A stretch of DNA of 64,000 bases. Origin: Marinilabiliales bacterium (GTDB taxonomy: Bacteria; Bacteroidota; Bacteroidia; Bacteroidales; SZUA-534). Shown piece by piece: positions 26,120 to 34,755 of this stretch (the first letter of the stretch is position 1; each line of letters begins with the position of its first letter). Under the pieces are notes generated by a model, which was given only the letters and a program-made list of their open reading frames with translations, searched no databases and was not told where the DNA came from. Position numbers and translations under genes: made by a program. The stretch lies in contig DOTG01000028.1 of assembly GCA_003512955.1 (NCBI GenBank), positions 62,001 to 126,000 on the forward strand, written 5' to 3'.

Positions 26120-27847
26120 CTATTTTGCACTTACAACCACGCCGCCCGGTACCAGTCCGTTTTCGTTAAACGATTCAATGGTAAAATAATAGTCCAGGTT
26201 GGCATTCAAACTGCGGATGGTGACCGCCGTATCTTCATACACCTGATAATTTTGATACAACTGGTCTTTAGCAATGCCATAATGGATGTTGTATCCGGTA
26301 GCTGTTCCCGATTTTTCCCAATGCAGGGTCACCTGTTTTTTATCCTCCGGATTCCGGGTAGCCTCAACGTGTTGAACAGCTTCCGGAGCCGTTCCGTTCC
26401 CTTTACCAAATACACGGAAGCCACTGATGGCAAAATTTCCGCCAGGGACCTGTACGTTTGTTACTTTTAAAAACCGACACGCCACCTTTTCATTTAATTC
26501 CATATAATCGTGTGAATTATCGGTAGTATTTTCCGATTTATCGGCCAGTAGTGTCCAATGGGAACCATCAGAGGAACATTCAAGCATGTAACGGTGAAAC
26601 AAATTCTTCTGTCTTCCTAAAATGGTAGTACGGTGTTCCGCAAAATTCAGTTGCACGGCATACACTTCCATAACGGATCCTAAATCGAGCGTGGCAAATT
26701 CATTGGCATTGCCACTGGCGGCCGCCCAGTAGGTACGGATATCTTCATCGGTCATAAACAAGGCGGGCAGGGTATCAATAGCTGATGAAACTTCCACCTT
26801 TTTATTATATGAAAGTAACATCCAACCGGGAAAAATTTCATTGAAACCCGATATTTTCTTTTGAGGGATAATCATAGGATAATCACCGAAAGCAGTAACG
26901 GTGTAAAGGGTTCCCAACGAATCGAAAAAGGCAGGATACAACCCTAACCGGCGCTCAAATACATGTTTGATGGAGATGGTGCTGGTCCCTATGTGCCAGT
27001 AATTTCCATAGCGGTCCTTAAAGGTACTTCCATGGCCGGCACCCGAAGTAAAACCTTCCGGTTTATAGGCAAAGGGATTGTGTGGCTGAACGGTATAAGG
27101 CCCCAATGGATTTTCGGAAACATATACGGCATCGGAATAGCTTTTAAATTCGGTTCCCGGCCCGGCATATTGCAGATAATACGTTCCGTGGTGTTTGTTT
27201 ATCCAGGCACCTTCAATCCAGGGGCTTTGCTGGGTCAGCGTGTTAAAATCGCCGGGCACTTCCCATCCATGTATTTTTGTATCGGTATGAATAAGTTCCG
27301 TAGGTTTACCCATAAAGTTGAAATTGTTGTGGTAATCGAGCTCCACGCCATAGATGGGATTCACATTCGAGCAGCCCCAAAACAGGTACAACCGTTGGTC
27401 ATCGTCCAAAAACAGGGCAGGATCCCAAACCGGAACCTCCAGCTTTTCCTTTGCCACGTTCCATTTTCCGCTGAGCGGATCGGTGGAATAGTAAAGGGTA
27501 CTTTGTTCGTTGGAGGAGGCCAAAAAGTACAACGTATCGTTGATGGCAATGGCCGTTGGGGCATATTCTTCGGTAGGGATTTCATAAGTTTCCACAAAGG
27601 TCCATTCCTTTAAATCGGTGGAGTGCCAATATCCGCCCGATTTTGATGCGAATAAAATATACCGGCCGCGGAACCAGACCACGGTAGGGTCGGCGGCCTC
27701 ACGGCGCGAAGGTTCATCGGTGCAAAAACGGTAACTGATGTTGATGGGGTTACACGTGGTGGCAGGCACAAATGTTTCGGGTTCCGGTTGGGTTTGGCAA
27801 CTGTAGAGGCCAACCAACAAAAGCAAAAAAATTCCTGGCTGTTTCAT
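26120..27847 (-). CDS. GH43-like glycosidase lipoprotein with discoidin-like and FnIII domains
   Basis: A 575-residue lipoprotein (C17 in GLYSC). The N-terminal five-bladed propeller domain (about 45-345) has family 43 traits: EAADPTVVWF with the candidate base D53, PVWDPALFLDDD, and SPWIEGAWINK with the candidate acid. These enzymes act on arabinose-, xylose- or galactose-containing polysaccharides; the substrate cannot be told here. A discoidin-like domain (about 370-490: ATLDLGSVMEVYAVQ) and a fibronectin III domain (about 490-575) follow and may bind glycan. The frame extends 57 codons upstream from the ATG at 27847, but the lipoprotein signal fixes this start. A terminator follows. Confidence 0.85.
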   Translation of the reverse strand: MKQPGIFLLLLVGLYSCQTQPEPETFVPATTCNPINISYRFCTDEPSRREAADPTVVWFRGRYILFASKSGGYWHSTDLKEWTFVETYEIPTEEYAPTAIAINDTLYFLASSNEQSTLYYSTDPLSGKWNVAKEKLEVPVWDPALFLDDDQRLYLFWGCSNVNPIYGVELDYHNNFNFMGKPTELIHTDTKIHGWEVPGDFNTLTQQSPWIEGAWINKHHGTYYLQYAGPGTEFKSYSDAVYVSENPLGPYTVQPHNPFAYKPEGFTSGAGHGSTFKDRYGNYWHIGTSTISIKHVFERRLGLYPAFFDSLGTLYTVTAFGDYPMIIPQKKISGFNEIFPGWMLLSYNKKVEVSSAIDTLPALFMTDEDIRTYWAAASGNANEFATLDLGSVMEVYAVQLNFAEHRTTILGRQKNLFHRYMLECSSDGSHWTLLADKSENTTDNSHDYMELNEKVACRFLKVTNVQVPGGNFAISGFRVFGKGNGTAPEAVQHVEATRNPEDKKQVTLHWEKSGTATGYNIHYGIAKDQLYQNYQVYEDTAVTIRSLNANLDYYFTIESFNENGLVPGGVVVSAK

Positions 27848-28183
27848 TTTCCGTTCAAGTTTATTTCTGTGTTTCTTTATAAAAAAGCAAATATAAAAAT
27901 CTTTCGCATGGAAGCCTTGCCATGGTGAAAGGTTTATTGTATCTTTTACACTTATTTGGAGATTAAAAAAATTAAGGAAGTAAAAAACCGATTTTTTGTC
28001 AGTAATTAAAAATTTCAATTACGTTTACCCTGCTATTAACTACTCGCAAGTAAATTTCAGTTACGTTTCTCTGGTTATTTTTTCCCCGAACGGCAATTCC
28101 AACGCCTCCTTACAGGCTTCAAAATTTTACATCCAGAATAAATCCCGTGCAATCCGTGGCAATAATTCCTGCCACTGTTTTTC
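27848..28183. other. Intergenic region with a spaced direct repeat
   Basis: About 335 bases upstream of the GH43-like gene. A 17-base direct repeat (28010-28026 and 28052-28068) is described separately. Near 28150-28175 a small inverted element (TGGCA and TGCCA) sits in the 3' part after the propeller gene. No open frame fits a gene. Confidence 0.5.
28010..28068. repeat. 17-bp direct repeat, 42-bp spacing
   Basis: AAATTTCAATTACGTTT (28010) and AAATTTCAGTTACGTTT (28052) differ at one base and are 42 bases apart, four helical turns. They lie 163-221 bases before the GH43-like start and could be a regulator-binding pair. Confidence 0.5.
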
Positions 28184-29257
28184 TCAATATCCTTTAAAAC
28201 AAAAATACCCGGGCGAGATGCCCACATTAAAGGTATCGATGGGTTGGCCCTGCGGCGAAAAGCGGTAAACCAAGCCGGGCTGCAGGTAATCAATGGCATT
28301 CGACACATATACCTCCGAGCTTACCGGATCGACCCCCAAGGCAAAAAACAGGCGGTTGCCCTTCTCCACAAAAGGAGTTACAGGAAACTCTCCGGCAGTA
28401 ACCGACAGCTTCCAAACATGGTTATTGATTAAATAAAGCGTATCAGCAGTTCCGTTTAGCTGCACATCCAGTGGGTTATCTTCCAATGGAAATAAAAAAG
28501 TCTGTTCCAATGCTAGGGTAGCCGCATCGTATCTACTTAAACCCGGCTGCTCATAACCAAACGGGTTTCCCGGAAAACCTCCATCGGTCAACACCCAAAG
28601 TTTGCCAAGCGCGTCAAGTACCATGGCTACCGGCTGGATGCCTGTTTCAATGGAATCGGTCACCTGATCAGTTTCGGTATCAATCATCAACACCTTGTTA
28701 TCGAAACTCCAGCAATTGATGAACAGATATTTTCCAAAAGAGACCATCTGTTCGGTACTGTGCTGGTAATAGTTTCCCGAATGGTTATCCACCGGAATGC
28801 CCCCGGTTACCTTAAATGTCTGCGGGTTAAATATGGCGATGGATTTGGCATACAAATCGGTAATATATCCTTTGATGGGATTAACAATATGCACATACCG
28901 TGGCGACGACAAGCCGCCGATGGTTCCCACGTATTGGAAGGTATGGATGTTGATGACATCGATCCTGGCAGAATTGTTGACCACAATGTAACCCAGCGAA
29001 TCGTAAATGTACATGCTCTGGGCCACATCGCCCAAATCGAACCCATTTACCCGGTAAAAAACTTTATTTTCAACCTCCCGGCTTTCAGGATGGTAATACG
29101 AAAGGGAACCATTGGCAAACATGTAATTCCCCTCGTTTACAATAAAAACTGAACTTCCATTCTTAATATCCACCGGAGGTACCGGATTTTCATCGGCACA
29201 CGAAAGTAGCAGAACCAAACTGCCTGCAACCAAACCTATTTTAAAAAGTATCTGCAT
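28184..29257 (-). CDS. btuG: BtuG-like surface beta-propeller lipoprotein (vitamin B12 capture)
   Basis: A 357-residue lipoprotein with C20 in LLLSC. After a short linker the chain is a YncE/DUF5074-type propeller with repeated blades such as SSVFIVNEGNY, VAQSMYIYDSLGYIVV and DNKVLMIDTETDQV. In gut Bacteroides, BtuG proteins of this type sit on the outer face of BtuB and capture cobalamin. Here it directly follows the BtuB-like gene (four bases) in a riboswitch-controlled operon, which supports the same role. The open frame begins at a TTG (29272), but the ATG at 29257 gives a proper lipoprotein signal. The match is to the type of protein; B12 binding is inferred from context. Confidence 0.8.
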   Translation of the reverse strand: MQILFKIGLVAGSLVLLLSCADENPVPPVDIKNGSSVFIVNEGNYMFANGSLSYYHPESREVENKVFYRVNGFDLGDVAQSMYIYDSLGYIVVNNSARIDVINIHTFQYVGTIGGLSSPRYVHIVNPIKGYITDLYAKSIAIFNPQTFKVTGGIPVDNHSGNYYQHSTEQMVSFGKYLFINCWSFDNKVLMIDTETDQVTDSIETGIQPVAMVLDALGKLWVLTDGGFPGNPFGYEQPGLSRYDAATLALEQTFLFPLEDNPLDVQLNGTADTLYLINNHVWKLSVTAGEFPVTPFVEKGNRLFFALGVDPVSSEVYVSNAIDYLQPGLVYRFSPQGQPIDTFNVGISPGYFCFKGY

Positions 29258-29261
29258 CTTG

Positions 29262-31244
29262 TTAAAATTCAAATTTCAATAGTAAGGAATAATTCCGCAA
29301 CGGCATCGGCCGGTTTTTTAGGTTCGAATAGGCAGTATTCCAAAGGTTTTCCACTTTTCCTTTGACACCCACTTTAATTTTTTTCAGTTGCCAATGGCTT
29401 CCCAACGAAAGATTGGTGAGCCAATACGAAGGTTCTGGGTATATTTGCGAATCGTTTGTGGTGGCCGTCTGCCGTTCTCCCAAATAGTGGGTTATGGTGG
29501 TCAGTTCCCAGTCCAGGTACGAGAGAAAAACCACCATTCCTGCTGAATACCTGGGAATATAAATTAATTGATTCCCTTTCGATTGATCCCCTTCAGTCAT
29601 TGGATCCGATTGGTTGGTAGTTGGGGTAAACGCGTATTGAACCTTTAGTTTACCCGTGAAACCGGAGTGTATGTACTCTAGGGCAGTGTAATATTCAACG
29701 CCCCGCGAATGCACCTTTTTCAGGTTACGGGGTTCCCAATAACCATAATCAGAAGGTATCCACTGAATCCAGTCGTTGATAATGGAATAATAGGAACTGA
29801 CCGATTGCGACCATTGGAAATTCCCCCAACCGCTTTGGTGATGCACCGAAAACTCCAGGGTTCTTCCCTTTTCATCTGTCAAACCGGGGTTTCCGCCCGG
29901 CAGGTAATACAAATCGTTTAGGCTGGGATAGTGGTAATTCCGCGAGATGTTTCCTTTCAATTTTATTTGATTTTTTTTGTTTAGTAGATATTCCGCACTT
30001 AACGAAGGAACCGGTTGCAAAGTTTGCCCTTGTATCCATTGGTATTTTAAAAGAGATGAAAAACTCCACCGATCGCCCAACATTTTATGTACTGAAACGA
30101 TGGCGGAAATTTGGTTCTGACGGTGCGAATAGCCCATCGTGGTTTCATAATCGATGGAGTGTACCCAGTCGGTCCGGAATTCGGCATCAAAATTAATACG
30201 CCAGTTTTTCTCAAACCTCCAGACTGAATTCCATTGATTGATTGAACTCTGGCTCCGGTTGCTGGCATCTGCCAGAGAATCGGCATGTGCCAACGAGTTA
30301 GCTTGATTGATCAAATAGTACGAAAGACGGTCGTCAAGATATGCCGATTGCAGTTCGTATGAAAACCGCTCTCCATAATGCTTGTAAAAGGCTAACAGGC
30401 GGATGGTTTTATCGATCTGATTTTCTTTATGAAAATAGATGGAATTCCCCACGAGTGGTGGGATAAACCGGTCGGAGGATTGAATCCAAACCTGGGTACC
30501 CGCTACATCCTGTTCATTTACCCGATAAAAAAGTTCATTCAGGGTTCCCATCTTTTTGTACGATGCTCCTTTGAGTTTGTGGTAACCCGATGACTCTTGG
30601 TTCCGGGGATCGTTATAATAATAAAGGAAATTGTTCTCCGACGATTCGTAAAACAGGCGGTTCCGGGCGCTCCATTTCCCATCGCTCCAGTTTACCTGCC
30701 CAAACGAAGAATAGGTTCCAAAACTGGCAAAACCCTGCATAAATTTCAGACGTGTTCCTTTTTCCCAATCCGGCCGGTTTTCAATAGCAATGCTTCCCCC
30801 CAAAGCCCCGTTGCTGTTTTGCAACGATGAAGAACCAAAGTAAAGACTCATTTCATCAATTAAGTAAACCGGAATCAATGAAAAATCAACCTGTCCGGTC
30901 AAAGGGGAATTGATGGGGATGTTGTTCCAGAGCACGGCGGTATGCGAAGCCCCGGTACCTCGCATGGATGCAGTAGCCAACGCTCCCCGGCCGTGTGTTT
31001 TGATAAAAACAGGTGTGTTTTCGGCCAATAGCTCCCCCATGGTTCCGGTGATGCGATCCATCAAAACCAGGGTATCTATCCTTTGTACCACGGCTCCCGC
31101 CCCTACTCCATCAAAGGTGGATTTGGCTGTAATTATCACCTCGTGCAGTGGAATGGTATCTTCAAAAGAATATTGTGCAACCCCTTTCGGGATGAAAAAC
31201 CCCATGCCGACCAAACTCAACGCTATGTATGCAAATGCTTTCAA
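29262..31244 (-). CDS. btuB: BtuB-like TonB-dependent outer-membrane receptor
   Basis: A 660-residue TonB-dependent receptor with a signal peptide (about 1-24, ending GVAQ), a plug domain (about 30-165: LHEVIITAK, GELLAENTPVFIKTHG, MRGTGASHTAVLWNNIPI, GALGGSIAI) and a 22-strand barrel ending in LLKFEF. It lacks the carboxypeptidase-like N-terminal extension of SusC-type receptors, as expected of BtuB. With a cobalamin riboswitch upstream and a BtuG-like gene downstream, cobalamin or a corrinoid is the likely cargo. It appears to start with TTG at 31244: an in-frame stop lies two codons upstream and the next ATG (M14) would destroy the signal peptide. Confidence 0.85.
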   Translation of the reverse strand: MKAFAYIALSLVGMGFFIPKGVAQYSFEDTIPLHEVIITAKSTFDGVGAGAVVQRIDTLVLMDRITGTMGELLAENTPVFIKTHGRGALATASMRGTGASHTAVLWNNIPINSPLTGQVDFSLIPVYLIDEMSLYFGSSSLQNSNGALGGSIAIENRPDWEKGTRLKFMQGFASFGTYSSFGQVNWSDGKWSARNRLFYESSENNFLYYYNDPRNQESSGYHKLKGASYKKMGTLNELFYRVNEQDVAGTQVWIQSSDRFIPPLVGNSIYFHKENQIDKTIRLLAFYKHYGERFSYELQSAYLDDRLSYYLINQANSLAHADSLADASNRSQSSINQWNSVWRFEKNWRINFDAEFRTDWVHSIDYETTMGYSHRQNQISAIVSVHKMLGDRWSFSSLLKYQWIQGQTLQPVPSLSAEYLLNKKNQIKLKGNISRNYHYPSLNDLYYLPGGNPGLTDEKGRTLEFSVHHQSGWGNFQWSQSVSSYYSIINDWIQWIPSDYGYWEPRNLKKVHSRGVEYYTALEYIHSGFTGKLKVQYAFTPTTNQSDPMTEGDQSKGNQLIYIPRYSAGMVVFLSYLDWELTTITHYLGERQTATTNDSQIYPEPSYWLTNLSLGSHWQLKKIKVGVKGKVENLWNTAYSNLKNRPMPLRNYSLLLKFEF

Positions 31245-31247
31245 TAT

Positions 31248-32681
31248 TTATGGATTAATAATGAGTTTGTTACTTTTCCATTGTTGGTTAACCCGATACG
31301 AAACCACATAAATACCTCTGCCAACCTGTGGCAGCCGGTAATCTGTCCCATTTTCCGATGCTAATTCCCAGGTTTGCCCCATCATGCTGGTAATCCTAAC
31401 CGCTTCGATAGCATTGGGAAACCGGGTATGAATAAAATCCTTTGCAGGATTGGGATATAACACGATATTTTGCACCCCGTCCGATGCAACTGAAACCGGA
31501 TATTGAATGGTAAGCTCCAAACTATCAGCCAACAAACGCTCATCATTCTTAGCAAAAACTATTATTTTTCCAGCTTGCAAGGTTTGTAGTTGTCCGTTGG
31601 CATCAACAGTAGCCAATGTTTCATCATCCACACTGAACTGAACTACAGCTTCGTTGTCAGGCAATCCATTTTTAAAAAGATGAGTTGTTAGTTTGACAGA
31701 TTCTCCCGCCTCCAGGTTGCGGAACAAGGGTTCCAAAACCAGCCTCTGTGTTTTTCCGGTAATTGAAGGGTTGGGTGAAACATCCACCACTCCGGAAATC
31801 TCGGCAGAAAGTTCGCCTAACCAGCCTACCTGTTGGTTCACCGATGTTTGAATCTTTATAAAATCAATTCCATCCAAATCCACGGAATTATCCTCGGAAT
31901 CTACAGCCCACGAAATATCAAAACCATCGCCACCTGTGCCTTCAAGTTCAGCAGTATAGGGGTTGTCTGGTTCCCATCCCTGGTACGAAGTGTTTCGTGG
32001 TGTATTGTCGGCAAACCCAAACGGATAGGGTCTGGTAACAATAAATGCGGGATCGGTAGAATCAACCTGAGCCTGTAATTTCATTCCGATCAATGTATAT
32101 TGGCTATCAGAAATATCCGGAAAACTATCTTTTAAGGGATAATAAGGTTGGGTATGAAACGTATTGTCCAAAATAAATCCTTCATTTCCCAGATTATCTG
32201 CCCACGGGACATCATCAGCCACACTGGAATTAGGATTGACATAGGTAATTTCATACGCATGAACAGCCGATGTAAAGTAATAACCACTTCCGGCCAGCAT
32301 GTACCAAGTATCATCGGGTAACTGATTCCGGTTGTCATCCTTCATGACATAAACCGTGGCCGGTTCTGAGGAATAGACATTTGCATTTCCAAAAATGGTG
32401 AAATCGACTCCATAAGGGTTGTCGGGGTGATTTTCGATGGAGTGATCGAACCCTACCACCAGGTAGCCACCAAACCCGCCAAGACTAACCATGCCGGAAA
32501 TTCCACCCACCAGACTTTGAGAAGCCCATGGGCATCCATAAGCGGAATTGATAAACTGTCCGGGTGCCGGGCGGTATTCCAAAATTTTTGCTACATAAGG
32601 ACTGAACTGACCGTAGCCCTGATGATTCCATAAAATGGTTCCTAAAAAAAAGGATCCAAAAATAAGCCTTTTAAAGTGCAT
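31248..32681 (-). CDS. Secreted T9SS cargo protein, first gene of the B12 operon
   Basis: A 477-residue secreted protein. It has a signal peptide (about 1-25, ending GYGQ), a conserved beta-rich domain (about 26-270) with SLGGFGGYLVVGFDHSI, GVDFTIFGNANVYSSEP, LPDDTWYMLAGS and VDLDGIDFIKI, an Ig-like segment (about 285-400), and a T9SS type A sorting domain in the last 75 residues (VLYPNPAKDFI, GRGIYVVSYRV). It follows the cobalamin riboswitch and lies three bases before the BtuB-like gene, so it should be made when B12 is scarce. A corrinoid-binding or releasing role is inferred; the family is unnamed to me. The frame reaches a TTG at 32753, inside the leader; the ATG at 32681 is chosen. Confidence 0.8.
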   Translation of the reverse strand: MHFKRLIFGSFFLGTILWNHQGYGQFSPYVAKILEYRPAPGQFINSAYGCPWASQSLVGGISGMVSLGGFGGYLVVGFDHSIENHPDNPYGVDFTIFGNANVYSSEPATVYVMKDDNRNQLPDDTWYMLAGSGYYFTSAVHAYEITYVNPNSSVADDVPWADNLGNEGFILDNTFHTQPYYPLKDSFPDISDSQYTLIGMKLQAQVDSTDPAFIVTRPYPFGFADNTPRNTSYQGWEPDNPYTAELEGTGGDGFDISWAVDSEDNSVDLDGIDFIKIQTSVNQQVGWLGELSAEISGVVDVSPNPSITGKTQRLVLEPLFRNLEAGESVKLTTHLFKNGLPDNEAVVQFSVDDETLATVDANGQLQTLQAGKIIVFAKNDERLLADSLELTIQYPVSVASDGVQNIVLYPNPAKDFIHTRFPNAIEAVRITSMMGQTWELASENGTDYRLPQVGRGIYVVSYRVNQQWKSNKLIINP

Positions 32682-32756
32682 CTGACTAAAAATAAGATGC
32701 TCGGGGGATTTCTGTGAAATCGCGCCTTTAATCCCGAAAGCATTGTTAAACAATAA

Positions 32757-32920
32757 CAGGCAGGTCTTCTGACTCGTTCACCTTATTCCCGGCCTTCCCG
32801 CGGACTTTAAAACCACAGTGGCAAAGGTATGGGAGAGGTTTTTTATGAACTTACAGCAGCGGGTACTGTTGCCGGTTTACACGGCATTCCCTCTTCGTTC
32901 CTAAATTTTGGAAACCTGTA
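32757..32920 (-). ncRNA. Cobalamin (vitamin B12) riboswitch
   Basis: On the minus strand the aptamer shows the conserved parts in order: closing strand ACAGGT, GAGGGAATGCCGTGTAAA, CCCGCTGCTGTAAG, GCCACTGTG, CGGGAAGGC, and the B12-box-like end GAGTCAGAAGACCTGCC, whose ACCTG pairs with CAGGT at the 5' end. About 75 bases separate it from the first ATG and contain small hairpins (ATTG/CAAT and GGGATT/AATCCC) that could hide the ribosome site. Binding of adenosylcobalamin is expected to turn off the downstream uptake operon. Confidence 0.95.
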
Positions 32921-32923
32921 GCG

Positions 32924-32958
32924 CAAAAGTAATTATTTTGGAGCTAGATTGACTCAAT
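32924..32958 (-). promoter_or_regulatory. Putative promoter of the riboswitch-controlled B12 operon
   Basis: Minus-strand TTG (32957-32955), a 23-base spacer, then TACTTTTG (32931-32924), a full match to TAnnTTTG. Transcription would begin a few bases later, just at the riboswitch 5' strand. Confidence 0.6.
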
Positions 32959-33035
32959 TGGGGTATTTAATTTTAGCATCTGGATATGAGAATGAGCTAA
33001 AAAATCTTGTGCCTCACATCTCAATATCTCGTGTC

Positions 33036-34505
33036 TCACAATTCAAACCAGTTCTTAACCTCCGGGTTGATTCCTTTGTGTTGGTCTTTATGCTGATATT
33101 CGTTGGTTTTACAGTTATACACATAATCTTTGCTCCAGACCTCAATGTTCGTGACAATTTGTTGCATGGCATCTACAAAGTCATATACTTCCTGATTGGT
33201 CATGGTGGGGTGCAGCGACCAACGTATCCATCCCGGTTTTTCGGAAAGGTCGCCGGCATTAATCATATCGGTAATGGCTTTTGATTTTTCATAACTTACC
33301 TCCAACAGATAATGTCCGTAAGTCCCGGCACAGGCACATCCGCCACGGACCTGAATCCCAAACCGGTCGTTCAACAATTTTACCACCATGTTAAAGTGGA
33401 TGTTGTCAACATAAAACGAAAGAATGCCCAAACGTTCCTGAAGGTTATCAGCCAATATATGCACGCCTTTGACCCTCTTCAACAGTGGAAAGGCTATTTC
33501 AAGCAATTCATGTTCACGTGCAACAATATTTTTCACACCCATCTGTTCTTTCAGCTTTATGGACAAAGCGGCCCGTATAGCCTGCAAAAATCCCGGAGTC
33601 CCTCCATCTTCGCGGGCTTCAATGTTGTCAACATATTTGTATTTGTTCCAGGGATTGGTCCAATCAACGGTTCCGCCTCCGGGTTGATCGGGCACCTCGT
33701 TGTGATAAATGTTCGAATCGAAAATCAAAATACCTGATGAACCGGGTCCTCCCATGAATTTGTGGGGACTGAAAAAGATGGCATCCAGTTTTTCCATTTC
33801 GTCCCCCGGATGCATATTTATCTCCTCGTAAGGTGCCGAGGCTGCAAAGTCAATAAAAGCCAAACCACCGTATTCGTGCATCAGCCGTGCCATTTGATGA
33901 TAAGGGGTGTGGACCCCTGTAACATTTGAACAGGCTGTAAAAGCTCCAATTTTGAAAGTCCGTTCCTTATAAATTTCTAATTGATTCCGGAGTTCGTTTA
34001 AATCCACCTCCAAGTCTTTTCCGGGAGGGATAATCACAACATCGGCCACGGTTTCGAGCCATGAGGTGTGGTTTGAATGGTGTTCCATATGGGTGATAAA
34101 CACCACCGGATGTTCCATTTCTTTGATACACTTTGTATGACGCAACGTTCCACAACCTTTCAAACCCAGAATACGAATCAGTTTGTTCACTACCGAGGTC
34201 ATCCCCGATCCTGCAGAAATAATCACGTCATCAGTCCCGGCGTTTACATGTTTTTTAATAATCTGCTGGGCACAGTGATAAGCCTGAGTCATGCGGGTTC
34301 CCGTTTCGCTGGTTTCTGTATGGGTGTTAGCCACAAAGGGGCCAAATACATGGGTAATTTGTTCTTCTATAGGTAAATAAAGCCGTCCACTGGCAATCCA
34401 ATCGGCATAAACTATCTTCTTTTCGCCATAAGGTGAGGCGAATGTTGTATCATTTCCCACAATATGTTTCCGGAACTCCTGAAAATATGCTTCCAATTGA
34501 CTCAT
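33036..34505 (-). CDS. Class V aminotransferase-fold PLP enzyme (cysteine desulfurase-like)
   Basis: A 489-residue PLP-dependent enzyme with the class V fold of cysteine desulfurases and related lyases. The cofactor lysine is about K249 in SPHKFMGGPG, preceded by the PLP-binding aspartate in FIDFAASAP and the HMEHHSNHTSW loop. RGGCACAGTYGH has cysteines near the position of the desulfurase active cysteine. It is longer than IscS/SufS and belongs to a separate group whose substrate I cannot name. The frame opens with a TTG at 34544; ATGs at 34517 and 34505 are both possible. 34505 is chosen for the AAGGG just upstream and the family-like start MSQLEAYF. No operon partner. Confidence 0.85.
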   Translation of the reverse strand: MSQLEAYFQEFRKHIVGNDTTFASPYGEKKIVYADWIASGRLYLPIEEQITHVFGPFVANTHTETSETGTRMTQAYHCAQQIIKKHVNAGTDDVIISAGSGMTSVVNKLIRILGLKGCGTLRHTKCIKEMEHPVVFITHMEHHSNHTSWLETVADVVIIPPGKDLEVDLNELRNQLEIYKERTFKIGAFTACSNVTGVHTPYHQMARLMHEYGGLAFIDFAASAPYEEINMHPGDEMEKLDAIFFSPHKFMGGPGSSGILIFDSNIYHNEVPDQPGGGTVDWTNPWNKYKYVDNIEAREDGGTPGFLQAIRAALSIKLKEQMGVKNIVAREHELLEIAFPLLKRVKGVHILADNLQERLGILSFYVDNIHFNMVVKLLNDRFGIQVRGGCACAGTYGHYLLEVSYEKSKAITDMINAGDLSEKPGWIRWSLHPTMTNQEVYDFVDAMQQIVTNIEVWSKDYVYNCKTNEYQHKDQHKGINPEVKNWFEL

Positions 34506-34698
34506 AACCCTTATCATTTTTTCTGACGAGCGCAAACTTAACAAATTAACCGTTATTCAAGTCTTAAAATGAGATGTTGTATAATAATCCAAAGGCCATT
34601 TATCTGGCAATCAAATTTATTCAACCAACTTGTACTTTTTTTGTCCTTGTCTATTTGTAGATTCCTTACACGCATTTTACAAGATAATGGCACATGGG

Positions 34699-34730
34699 TT
34701 GGTCATTTTTGGAGATAATACTTACATTTG
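34699..34730 (+). promoter_or_regulatory. Putative promoter of the DUF3108 gene
   Basis: TTGG (34699-34702), a 20-base spacer and TACATTTG (34723-34730), a full match to TAnnTTTG, 25 bases before the ATG. Confidence 0.5.
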
Positions 34731-34755
34731 GCAAAAAATTTAAACCAGATAAAAT

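Noticed and set aside
26963..27613. A 216-codon plus-strand frame inside the GH43-like gene
   Set aside because: Antisense shadow of a well-supported lipoprotein gene.
28135..28180. Small inverted element (GGCA/TGCC) after the propeller gene, considered as a terminator or RNA
   Set aside because: No T run follows on the minus strand and the stem is short.
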